From: a virus
Length of the DNA stretch: 21,628 nt
Reading direction: 5' to 3' (one strand)
Virus record (IMG/VR): IMGVR_UViG_3300030451_003074
Span: 1-21,628 of that record
Under the pieces are notes generated by a model. That model saw only the letters and a program-made list of their open reading frames with translations. It was not told the origin of the DNA and made no database searches. Below, one piece after another: positions 8,575-15,289 of the stretch. Both the position numbers and the translations under genes were made by a program. Numbering within the stretch: the first letter of the stretch is position 1; each line of letters starts with the position of its first letter.

Positions 8575-9362
8575 TGATTAGGAAAAGACAAGTATTTCAA
8601 TTATTGGTTATTGAGTACATCGGGTCACCTGTTATTTCTGTCACTGTTGACGGGGCTTCTGTTATTTCTTCACTAACATTACCTAACAATACATTTCGGG
8701 AAACAAGAATACTTGCATTACCGGAAACAGCGATAGGTTTTGTTGCACAATTGCAATCAACATCTGCAAGTGAACTAAGACATCAATTTGTTGGAGTTGC
8801 AGAAGATCAATTTAGTGTACAGCAATTGTTTCAATACTATGAAATCGCTTTTAAAGGAACCGTACGATGTAATCTTTTTGTCGATCAGGTTACTAAGAAA
8901 CCTGAAAATAGTTTGAACAACTTCATTGATTTGTCAGTAAGAGAAGGAAGAACACAAGATACAAGAAAGATTTACTTTCCTGCTTTATCATACGGATACA
9001 TCCCGCATGTGTCGCAAACACTAACGAATACTCAAAACGGAAACATCATTAGTGTAAGACCGATTGCATTGCCTGCAAAATTTAACAAAGGCATTCGAAG
9101 GCACAGTGAATATCAGATTACTTATCGTGGGGATGTAAACCTTGCTATCTATTTAGATGGACGTAAGATCGTAGATAGAAACTTACCTCAAGTAAAGATT
9201 CCGCAAGACGGAGGATACGCAACTTTAAAAGATTACTTCCCTTCAGATTCTAACGGTAATGTACTGCAATACATGCAAACAAGCGGTGACGGAGATATTG
9301 CATTATTTGAAACAGATCAAACATTACTTGATACAGAACAACCACAGCAACCGATGAGTTAA
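8574..9362 (+). CDS. three-module beta protein, putative tail component
   Basis: 262 residues. The ribosome binding site AGGAG at 8561-8565 is eight bases before the ATG. The protein is three diverged copies of one beta module, at about residues 6-77, 86-165 and 178-247. The shared pattern is Y-x-I-x-Y/F-x-G, then V-x-V-x-V/L-D-G, a loop, a K/R-I/L-Y/A-F/L-P strand and G-Y/F-I/V-P-H. The second copy (KIYFPALSYGYIPH) is almost the same as the C-terminus of the 936-residue protein (TLYFPAMTEGYVPH). This suggests duplication of a tail module and direct contact or equivalent packing between the two proteins. No enzyme motif is seen. I do not recognise a named family; a tail or collar decoration protein is inferred. 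Confidence 0.65.
   Translation: MIRKRQVFQLLVIEYIGSPVISVTVDGASVISSLTLPNNTFRETRILALPETAIGFVAQLQSTSASELRHQFVGVAEDQFSVQQLFQYYEIAFKGTVRCNLFVDQVTKKPENSLNNFIDLSVREGRTQDTRKIYFPALSYGYIPHVSQTLTNTQNGNIISVRPIALPAKFNKGIRRHSEYQITYRGDVNLAIYLDGRKIVDRNLPQVKIPQDGGYATLKDYFPSDSNGNVLQYMQTSGDGDIALFETDQTLLDTEQPQQPMS
8589..8804 (+). repeat. beta module, tandem copy 1
   Basis: Residues 6-77 of the three-module protein: VFQLLVIEYIGSPVISVTVDG, a loop, then ETRILALPETAIGFVAQL. The GSP-V-x-V pattern matches the C-terminal module of the 936-residue protein. The PH motif is missing in this copy, which is the most diverged at its end. Confidence 0.55.
8829..9068 (+). repeat. beta module, tandem copy 2
   Basis: Residues 86-165: FQYYEIAFKGTVRCNLFVDQ, a loop, then TRKIYFPALSYGYIPHVSQT and IISVRP. 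It is the closest match to the module ending the 936-residue protein, sharing YFPA, GY-I/V-PH and the final strand. Confidence 0.65.
9105..9314 (+). repeat. beta module, tandem copy 3
   Basis: Residues 178-247: SEYQITYRGDVNLAIYLDG, a loop with DGGYATLKDYFPSDSNGNVL, then the closing strand DIALFE. The first half fits the module well; in the second half DYFP stands where the other copies have YFPA, and the GY-PH pair is lost. Confidence 0.55.
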
Positions 9363-9363
9363 T

Positions 9364-10743
9364 ATGAGTGAACAATTTTTATTAAATTTATCTACACCTT
9401 GGGATTGCGAATCTACACCAAAAGGCAATAAGAATATTTGTAATATTTTTGGCGGTGGCGGTGGAGGACTTTTAAATAAAGTTCTTGATCCTATCTTCGG
9501 ATCTCCTGATGCACCACAAGTCGATGCACCTAGCGCAGGTGCATACGGATTTGTAAAAGGTGAATACGATGCGGCGATGAAGGATCGTCAAAATCTAGTT
9601 AATCAGTTTTCAGGATTTCAAGATCTTTTTCGAGGAAAGCTAAACGAAAAAACAGGGGAGTATTCCGGTGGATTTATGCAACAAGCTTCCGGTTTGAGAA
9701 ATCAGATCCCCGGCATTTCACAAGGATACGGGACTGCACAAACAACAGCGGTAGGTGATGCGGAACAAGGAACAGGATTAGCAGGGGTTCAGTCAGGCTT
9801 GAATGCTTTGCGAAGCGGAGTTGGGACTTTAGCTTTTGGTGACCCAACGAAAGAAGATGATATGGGGCAATTCGGTTCTCAGTATGCTTCATTAGGAAGT
9901 CTTCAGAATGAATCAGCAAAGATGCGTGAAGGACTGCAAACAGAAATGTCCGGTTTAAGCGGGACATACGGGAAGTTGCAGGATCTTCAAGAACGTCTAG
10001 CAGGAGGTGATCCTTTCGCAAAAGAAACCGCTGTCGCTCAAGGTGAACTTGAGATGTCAAGGCGGTCATCTCAGGAAGCAGCAAGAGAGCGGATGCGAAG
10101 GAATATGGCGCAAAGCGGAAACAATAGCCCACAAGCTATGGCGGCTTTGGAAGCAAACTTAGCGGCTCAAGATGTTGAAGGCGCATCTCAAGATCAATTA
10201 AGAGCATATTCAATAGGTCAGCAACGTGGTCAAGCAAATGTCAATTTGCAGTCCGGTCTTTTGAATCAGTTAGCCGCAGGTCGAAGAGATCTTGCGAATC
10301 AGTTAGGTGCTTCTTTAGGAAGAGATCAATCGTTAGTTGCACAACAAACAGGACTGACAGGACAACAAATCGGTGCGTTGCAGACACAAGCCGGGATGAC
10401 CGGACAGATGACAGATGCAATTATGAAGCGGTTTGGCATTGATCAAGGAACTGTTGACAAGCAGTTAGGTGCATTGGGGATGCAGTCAGGCATGTTAGGT
10501 CAAGAAGCAGGATTTGCAAATCAAGCCGCAGGCTTTTTGACTGCACGATTACAAGATGCAGTTGCTCGACAGAACGCACAGCAACAAGCTCGACTTGCCG
10601 CAATGACAGGACAGCAACAAGCGGCAATGACAAATGCACAACTTCAAGCGGCTCAACCTTCGGCACTTGATAATGCTCTCGCTGTTGCAACTACGGCATC
10701 TAAATTTCAAAGCAGTCCAATTCCAATACCCGGAATGGCATAA
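9364..10743 (+). CDS. internal virion (ejection) protein, Ala/Gln/Gly-rich
   Basis: 459 residues. The N-terminus has an FGGGGGGL stretch at 29-36, and most of the rest is helical and dominated by Ala, Gln, Gly and Leu (for example ANLAAQDVEGASQDQ and MTGQQQAAMTNAQLQAAQ). A basic helical segment, RRSSQEAARERMRRNMAQSG, lies near 235-255. This composition and the position before a very large coiled-coil protein are what podovirus internal core or DNA-ejection proteins look like. The inferred role is to leave the head with the DNA and help form the passage across the envelope. Repeated TGQQ/GALQ/QAG units suggest internal low-complexity repetition. The gene starts one base after the previous stop and ends in a TAATG overlap with the lipoprotein gene. 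I cannot name a specific homologue. Confidence 0.65.
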   Translation: MSEQFLLNLSTPWDCESTPKGNKNICNIFGGGGGGLLNKVLDPIFGSPDAPQVDAPSAGAYGFVKGEYDAAMKDRQNLVNQFSGFQDLFRGKLNEKTGEYSGGFMQQASGLRNQIPGISQGYGTAQTTAVGDAEQGTGLAGVQSGLNALRSGVGTLAFGDPTKEDDMGQFGSQYASLGSLQNESAKMREGLQTEMSGLSGTYGKLQDLQERLAGGDPFAKETAVAQGELEMSRRSSQEAARERMRRNMAQSGNNSPQAMAALEANLAAQDVEGASQDQLRAYSIGQQRGQANVNLQSGLLNQLAAGRRDLANQLGASLGRDQSLVAQQTGLTGQQIGALQTQAGMTGQMTDAIMKRFGIDQGTVDKQLGALGMQSGMLGQEAGFANQAAGFLTARLQDAVARQNAQQQARLAAMTGQQQAAMTNAQLQAAQPSALDNALAVATTASKFQSSPIPIPGMA

Positions 10744-11057
10744 TGACTAAGAATATAAGCATCCTATTTCTAACTTTGTTTTTAATAGGATGCACCACAC
10801 CTGAAAAGCCCCGTTTCAGTGGGGATCATACTACGAATCAAATTCGTGGAATGTGGTTTTTATGTTTTGGAAAACACCGTGAACTAGAACCGTACATGAA
10901 TCCCGCTGTACATGTTGAAATCTGCGACTGCGTTATTGACCTTAGTCGTGAATCGTACGGCGCAAATGATTACAACGATGCAGATAATTTATCTCAATTC
11001 TTCACAAAACAAATAAATTTCTGCGCTTACAAATACAGAAAAACCGTTCCCGCATAA
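10743..11057 (+). CDS. predicted outer-membrane lipoprotein, cysteine-rich
   Basis: 104 residues. A classic lipoprotein signal is visible: basic start (MTKN), a hydrophobic core (ISILFLTLFL) and the lipobox LIGC with the lipidated cysteine at residue 17, followed by Thr-Thr rather than Asp, which favours sorting to the outer membrane. The mature part holds Cys41, Cys61, Cys63 and Cys94 around the motifs MWFLC and ICDCVIDLSRE, which suggests disulfides in the periplasm. It is sandwiched between two ejection-type genes and overlaps the first by TAATG. Possible roles are superinfection exclusion (as known for the T5 lipoprotein Llp), an outer spanin, or a virion component. A spanin is less likely because the protein lacks the Pro-rich character of Rz1 and lies 6 kb from the lysis genes. 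Confidence 0.75.
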   Translation: MTKNISILFLTLFLIGCTTPEKPRFSGDHTTNQIRGMWFLCFGKHRELEPYMNPAVHVEICDCVIDLSRESYGANDYNDADNLSQFFTKQINFCAYKYRKTVPA

Positions 11058-11063
11058 GGCACT

Positions 11064-14000
11064 ATGGCACTTCCACAAGTTGATTATTCCGCAGGGTTAC
11101 TACCACAAGGCTCATTCGATCAAGTAAATCGTGCTATTGCTCAAGGTGGTCAGGGTTTATTGCAAGCAATGCTTGCTAAACAGCAAAGATCAATGAAGAT
11201 ACTTGATCAATTTGGTGATGCTGTAGGCGGTGCAATTAATCGATCAAGAGAGGACAAAAAACAAACTCGTGATCAGGCAAAAGAAATTTTTGACCGGGAT
11301 ATGGGACTTGCCCGAAAGGAACTTGATTCATTCAAAGTCGGGTCTAAAGGATACGAAAAACAATCAAAAAAAATTCAAGAAATGCAGGCAAAGCGTGATG
11401 CGGCTTTGCAGGCATATGACAATCAAGGCTTCTTTAGCCGGGATGATTCTATTTTAAACATTGGCCCGGAAGCACCTGAGATCCGTGCGGATCGTTTGGG
11501 AGATGCTAATCGTTTTAGAAAAAAAGCAGAAGGGATTCAAAAACAAGTAAGAACCAAACAAGACGAAGCTAGTGCTTTGAAATCCGGTAGCGGGATACTT
11601 GCGAGACAAATCGCAATGGAGAAACAAGGATTAAAGGACAGGTTAATTACTAATCAAAGAGCTTTTGATTCTAAAGATAAACAAATAGAAAACGGTTTAA
11701 ATTTAAAAAGTGAACTTCAAAAAGAACTTAACACATTAAAAGGACCGGAAGATTCAGAAAGAGCAAAAGAACTCAGAGGCAGAATTAAAAAAGTTACTAA
11801 AACTTTAGATGATCTTATAAATGAGCAATTTAGTCTCCAAGGAGACATAAATGCAAGAACAGGAAAAAGAGAATCACTTGATGAACAAATAGGTGATTTA
11901 ACAAAAACGTCAGATCAGGCATTTTCAGGCATTGCAGAAAAACAAGGCCAAATTCAAGATGCAATGGTCAAAGCTCAACTTGCTCAATCTGACACCTCTG
12001 TTCCTGAAGGTAAGTTCCGTTCTGCTTTGACCGGAGAACTTTACGACACTGCGGATCTGAAAGTTGATGAAGCACGAGACTTTCAAATCAATTTAAGTGA
12101 AGAAAATAAAAAACAAAAAGATGAAGACAAATCTTTTGGTTTACAACTAAAAGCGATTTCAGAGATTCAAGATCCTAAAGATTACGAAACAGAGATTAAC
12201 AAGATCCCGGATGATAAATTACCACCGGATGTTAAGAAATCTATGATTTTAGCGCATCGTCAAGGTGTCAAAACAAACTCAATTGACAATGTTTTAAAAT
12301 TAAAATCAGTTTATGGGAGTGATCAAAAAGGATTTTTTAATCATGTAAAAACGGCAGTTGATGCAGACGGCAATAAGCTTTTTCCGGGATTAGAAGGAGT
12401 TACATATACAGATAATTCTCAAAAATCCTTAACCCAAACATTGATCACAAGAGGTGCAACCACCGGATCTTTCCAACAAGGTCAGATCGAAGCGTACGTT
12501 GAAGACGGAACTTTAACTGAAGAACAAGCTGATGCACTGACTGCAATCAATGCTGAAGTAAGGCAAAAAAAGGCAGATGGAAATTTAGAGAAAGACAACG
12601 CACTCGCAATTCAAGCCGCAAATGTTATGGGCGGTCAAACTTTAATCAATGAGTACATTAAGCAAGGATTGCTTCCTGAAGGAACTCAATACGATGATTC
12701 CGAAGCAGGCAAGAAAAAACTAGAAGCCTATAAAATGACTGCGGTGCAAGCATTAGTTCAGCAAGGTGATAATGTAGGTGTTGAAAATTTATTAAAACAA
12801 ATACCTCAACTTACACCCGCACTTAAAGATTCAATTATTCGTCAATCAGAAAATCAGAAAAAAGTTTTAGACCGTGCAATTCAATTAAAAGACAGCGCAG
12901 AAGCAAGAGCGCAAGCAGGAGAATCAAGAGATATAACAAGGCTTAACCTTGCAATCGATGCCGCAACAAAAAGCGGGAACATGCAAAATCTCCGAATGGA
13001 GATTATGAGAGCGGCTGAATCAAGAGCGCAGAATGCTGAGACAAGAGCAGAAGCAGAATCGTTCCGTGCCGCCGCTAGAGAACTAAGAGCGGAAGAGAGA
13101 GATGCAAGGCAAGTAGAAAATCAAACATACGTACAATTAAAAGACATCGCAGGACCGGAAGCCGCTTATCAGTATCTAGTCTCAGTTCGTCCTTCCCTTA
13201 AAAACTTTGCTATCGGAGCAACTGATTTTGAGAAACTAGAAAGAAGCGTACGCTTCAAAGTAAGTTCAGGGTTTGGAACGATTACGGATGATGAAGCTAC
13301 AGCGTTCGGTGTTTCAAAAAATGATTTACAAAGTGCGGTTGATCAACAAGCAAACAATGAAAATAAAAAGGATTTAAGAGAAAAGCTTCTTCGTGGGACG
13401 AAATTTACAAGTGACGAAAATGCTCAAGCAATCGGATTTGCAAGTGCAGAAGAAGCAAATAATTACATCAAAACCGAAAGACAGGGATTCATTACACAAA
13501 GGCTCAACGCTTTAGGATCTGACTACAAAGCAATTCAGGAATTGCAAAAAAATGTTGGAACAAATGACGGGGGAGTTGATTTTAAGAGTCGTATCGATAA
13601 TGCGAAATCAGACAAGGCAGATCAATTGACTCAAGGTTTATTTGACCAAATGTACCAAACAGGTCGGTTTGGTTCCGCAGGGGTTGAAGATGCATTTAGA
13701 GCAAAAACATCGTCACCTGTTTTTCAAGAGTTACTGAAGGAAGGAAAGATAAGTCAAAAGACTGTTGACGGATACAAAAAGTTTGCACAAGGAATAGGTA
13801 AGATTGCAGACGATAAAGTTTTGACAGACAGAAGAACGGTTGGATTAAACAGGTTAGAAACTTTAGTTGAAAATTATTACAACGCTCCACCTGATGATCG
13901 TCAAAGATTAAAGAACGAAATGATTGCTGTTAATGATCAGTCAATGCTTGGTCTTAACATCGATTCTTTGATCACTTCTAATCAAGCATCAACTGCATTA

Positions 14001-14276
14001 GAAAGAGAAAAGAAAAGAGCGTCAACGAAGTCAGCCTTAATTGAAGAACAACTGAAAATAATTCAATTAGCTCAAGCCAAAAAAGCTGAAAAGGGAGAAT
14101 TAACACAAAAAGATATTAAACAAATCGTTGTTAATCTTTCATCTGCACAATTAAGAAATCCTTACAATCCTCAATTTGATGCAACGCAAATTTCTAAAGG
14201 TCTTGATGCAATTACAAAATTGCTACAAGTTTTTAATTTAGAAAAGAAAACAATAGATGAAACCGAACTAGACTAG
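11064..14276 (+). CDS. large coiled-coil internal virion (ejection) protein
   Basis: 1070 residues, nearly all predicted helix and highly charged. The first 45 residues (PQVDYSAGLLPQGSFDQVNR) resemble the start of phage structural proteins of this type. Long coiled-coil stretches lie at about 75-135, 150-310 (RKKAEGIQKQVRTKQDEASA and on) and 600-690 (RAAESRAQNAETRAEAESFR). No transmembrane segment, signal peptide or catalytic motif was seen. Length, helix content and position between the Ala/Gln-rich protein and the giant protein fit a podovirus ejection protein such as those forming the internal core. The ribosome binding site TAAGG overlaps the lipoprotein stop at 11055-11059, four bases before the ATG. 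A structural or tape-like role cannot be excluded. Confidence 0.65.
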   Translation: MALPQVDYSAGLLPQGSFDQVNRAIAQGGQGLLQAMLAKQQRSMKILDQFGDAVGGAINRSREDKKQTRDQAKEIFDRDMGLARKELDSFKVGSKGYEKQSKKIQEMQAKRDAALQAYDNQGFFSRDDSILNIGPEAPEIRADRLGDANRFRKKAEGIQKQVRTKQDEASALKSGSGILARQIAMEKQGLKDRLITNQRAFDSKDKQIENGLNLKSELQKELNTLKGPEDSERAKELRGRIKKVTKTLDDLINEQFSLQGDINARTGKRESLDEQIGDLTKTSDQAFSGIAEKQGQIQDAMVKAQLAQSDTSVPEGKFRSALTGELYDTADLKVDEARDFQINLSEENKKQKDEDKSFGLQLKAISEIQDPKDYETEINKIPDDKLPPDVKKSMILAHRQGVKTNSIDNVLKLKSVYGSDQKGFFNHVKTAVDADGNKLFPGLEGVTYTDNSQKSLTQTLITRGATTGSFQQGQIEAYVEDGTLTEEQADALTAINAEVRQKKADGNLEKDNALAIQAANVMGGQTLINEYIKQGLLPEGTQYDDSEAGKKKLEAYKMTAVQALVQQGDNVGVENLLKQIPQLTPALKDSIIRQSENQKKVLDRAIQLKDSAEARAQAGESRDITRLNLAIDAATKSGNMQNLRMEIMRAAESRAQNAETRAEAESFRAAARELRAEERDARQVENQTYVQLKDIAGPEAAYQYLVSVRPSLKNFAIGATDFEKLERSVRFKVSSGFGTITDDEATAFGVSKNDLQSAVDQQANNENKKDLREKLLRGTKFTSDENAQAIGFASAEEANNYIKTERQGFITQRLNALGSDYKAIQELQKNVGTNDGGVDFKSRIDNAKSDKADQLTQGLFDQMYQTGRFGSAGVEDAFRAKTSSPVFQELLKEGKISQKTVDGYKKFAQGIGKIADDKVLTDRRTVGLNRLETLVENYYNAPPDDRQRLKNEMIAVNDQSMLGLNIDSLITSNQASTALEREKKRASTKSALIEEQLKIIQLAQAKKAEKGELTQKDIKQIVVNLSSAQLRNPYNPQFDATQISKGLDAITKLLQVFNLEKKTIDETELD

Positions 14277-14284
14277 GAAATCTA

Positions 14285-14566
14285 ATGCCTGCAAAAAGAA
14301 CCGGAAAGAAGACCCCTGCTTGGCAACGTAAAGCCGGGAAGGCTAAGTCAGGTGGACTCAACGCAAAAGGACGGCGATCTTATAATCGAGCCACGGGAGG
14401 CAATCTCAAACCTCCCGCACCAAATCCTAAGTCTAAAAAAAGTAAAGCTAGGAAGAAAAGTTTTTGTGCAAGGATGAAAGGAATGAAGAAAAAACTAACG
14501 TCATCTAAAACTGCGAGAGATCCAAACTCTCGCATAAATAAATCACTTCGTGCGTGGAAATGTTAA
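14285..14566 (+). CDS. very basic small phage protein (SGGL/FCARM family)
   Basis: 93 residues, of which 31 are Lys or Arg and one is acidic. The ribosome binding site AGGAAA at 14275-14280 overlaps the previous stop. Conserved-looking blocks are SGGLNAKGRRSYNR (22-35), KSFCARMKGMK (58-68) and DPNSRINKSLRAWKC (79-93), with Cys61 and Cys93. I recognise this as a small protein family that is common in marine phages (I believe the DUF6321 type) without known function. Its charge suggests DNA or RNA binding, for example packing of DNA in the head. It is the first of five basic genes in a row and abuts the next one with no gap. Confidence 0.75.
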   Translation: MPAKRTGKKTPAWQRKAGKAKSGGLNAKGRRSYNRATGGNLKPPAPNPKSKKSKARKKSFCARMKGMKKKLTSSKTARDPNSRINKSLRAWKC

Positions 14567-14752
14567 ATGTCTGAAAACGTCCCAAACAATCCTTCGCTTT
14601 GGTCACGAGCGAAGGCAAAAGCAAAGTCTAAATTTTCGGTTTATCCCTCCGCATATGCGAATGCCTATGCCGCAAAAGAGTATCGCAAAATGGGCGGTAC
14701 TTGGCGTAAAAAAACCAAAACTAAAAAGAAATCAAATGCAAAAAAAAGGTAA
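14567..14752 (+). CDS. very basic small protein with VYPSAYAN motif
   Basis: 61 residues, 18 Lys/Arg and two Glu. The centre, KFSVYPSAYANAYA (22-35) followed by YRKMGGTW (39-46), matches a short motif that I know from small proteins of marine phages and, in related form, of giant DNA viruses (DUF5872-like or similar). The C-terminus is a Lys-rich tail. The ATG follows the previous stop directly, so translation is probably coupled. The last codons run through an A-rich tract that also carries the start of the next gene. Function unknown; nucleic acid binding is likely from charge. Confidence 0.7.
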   Translation: MSENVPNNPSLWSRAKAKAKSKFSVYPSAYANAYAAKEYRKMGGTWRKKTKTKKKSNAKKR

Positions 14753-14864
14753 AAAAAAGTTATCACCTAAACAGAAAAAGTTAGCGGCGGTAGCACCACC
14801 ACGCAATAAAATCACAAGAGCCGATATTATCACGTTGAGGAAGAAGAGTGGCAAACGCAAATAA
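14736..14864 (+). CDS. 42-residue basic protein (LSPKQKK family)
   Basis: MQKKGKKKLSPKQKK opens a 42-residue protein with 17 Lys/Arg and a single Asp. The pattern LSPKQKKLAAVAPPRNKIT followed by ADI and LR matches, from memory, a tiny protein recurring in marine phage genomes. The frame is open further upstream (to 14550), but that part only overlaps the VYPSAYAN gene in another frame, so the ATG at 14736 is the sensible start. It overlaps the preceding gene by 17 bases within an A-rich tract and has only a weak upstream purine run. Unknown function; it may bind DNA or RNA. Confidence 0.65.
   Translation: MQKKGKKKLSPKQKKLAAVAPPRNKITRADIITLRKKSGKRK
14837..14843 (+). promoter_or_regulatory. 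ribosome binding site deciding a GTG start
   Basis: GAGGAAG sits four bases before the GTG at 14848. The first in-frame ATG, at 14866, has no such site, so the GTG was chosen as start of the next small gene. Confidence 0.6.
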
Positions 14865-15030
14865 GATGTACACAAGGGACGGTAAAGAGTGGAAAGGCTC
14901 AATGCATCGAATGCCAAACGGCGCAATGCATTCCGGTAAAACTCACAGTAAAACAAGCAGACCTTTGTTTAAGATGAAAGATCTGTCCCGTACGGTACAA
15001 AACAAAATAAAAAAACGTGGCAAGAGCTAA
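14848..15030 (+). CDS. small basic His-containing protein (GTG start)
   Basis: 60 residues, 17 Lys/Arg. The core TRDGKEWKGSMHRMPNGAMH (9-28), then SGKTHSKTSRPLF, has three regularly placed His (20, 28, 33). It resembles small proteins from marine phages with a K-G-x-x-H-x-M-x-x-G-x-M-x-x-G-x-x-H pattern; no function is known to me. The start is GTG, supported by the GAGGAAG site at 14837-14843, and overlaps the end of the 42-residue gene by 17 bases. An ATG at 14866 would give 54 residues. The His pattern could bind metal, but this is only a suggestion. Confidence 0.65.
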   Translation: MANANKMYTRDGKEWKGSMHRMPNGAMHSGKTHSKTSRPLFKMKDLSRTVQNKIKKRGKS

Positions 15031-15289
15031 AGGAAACTTAGGCAAGTGGTTTCGGGAACAGTGGGTTGATATATCCCGCAAAAAAAAAGGTGGAGGTCAT
15101 CCACCTTGCGGGAGGAAGTCATCGAAAAAAGGCGGTGGCTATCCTAAATGTGTCCCAAAAGCAAAAGCCGCAAAAATGTCTGCATCTCAGAAAAAAAGTG
15201 CGGTTAGTCGTAAACGTGCAGTCAAACAAGGGGTCGGTGGCAAGCCTTCAAATGTTTCTACATTCGCTAGGAAGAAAAAGAAGAAATGA
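15017..15289 (+). CDS. small basic protein with PCGR/YPKC motif (GTG start)
   Basis: 90 residues, rich in Lys and Arg, with almost all acidic residues in the first 20. The front part has WVDISRKKKGGGHPPCGR (16-33) and YPKCVP (42-47), with Cys31 and Cys45. Phages and giant viruses have small proteins with the same layout (WVD-x(n)-PCGR-x(n)-YP-x-C-x-P), function unknown. The second half, MSASQKKSAVSRKR and GVGGKP, resembles a basic tail. The GTG start overlaps the previous gene by 14 bases and has only an A-rich leader, not a clear ribosome binding site. A run of nine A at 15080-15088 lies in the gene. Its stop overlaps the ATG of the giant gene (ATGA). Confidence 0.65.
   Translation: MARAKGNLGKWFREQWVDISRKKKGGGHPPCGRKSSKKGGGYPKCVPKAKAAKMSASQKKSAVSRKRAVKQGVGGKPSNVSTFARKKKKK

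Noticed and set aside
9674-10132. Reverse-strand open frame of 152 residues.
   Set aside because: It lies wholly opposite the Ala/Gln-rich internal virion gene, has no ribosome binding site or domain, and is Leu/Ser/Arg-rich as expected for an antisense shadow.
10743-11057. Reading the lipoprotein as the outer spanin partner of the single-TM coiled-coil protein at 3041.
   Set aside because: It is not Pro-rich, has a Cys-rich folded-looking mature part and lies far from the lysis genes; kept only as a remote option.
11230-11457. Forward 75-residue open frame inside the 1070-residue coiled-coil gene.
   Set aside because: Lys/Gln-rich out-of-frame reading of a charged coiled-coil region; no start signal and no recognisable pattern.
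14550-14735. N-terminal extension of the 42-residue basic protein to a start at 14550.
   Set aside because: This part overlaps the VYPSAYAN gene completely in another frame, and the family-like sequence starts only at the ATG at 14736.
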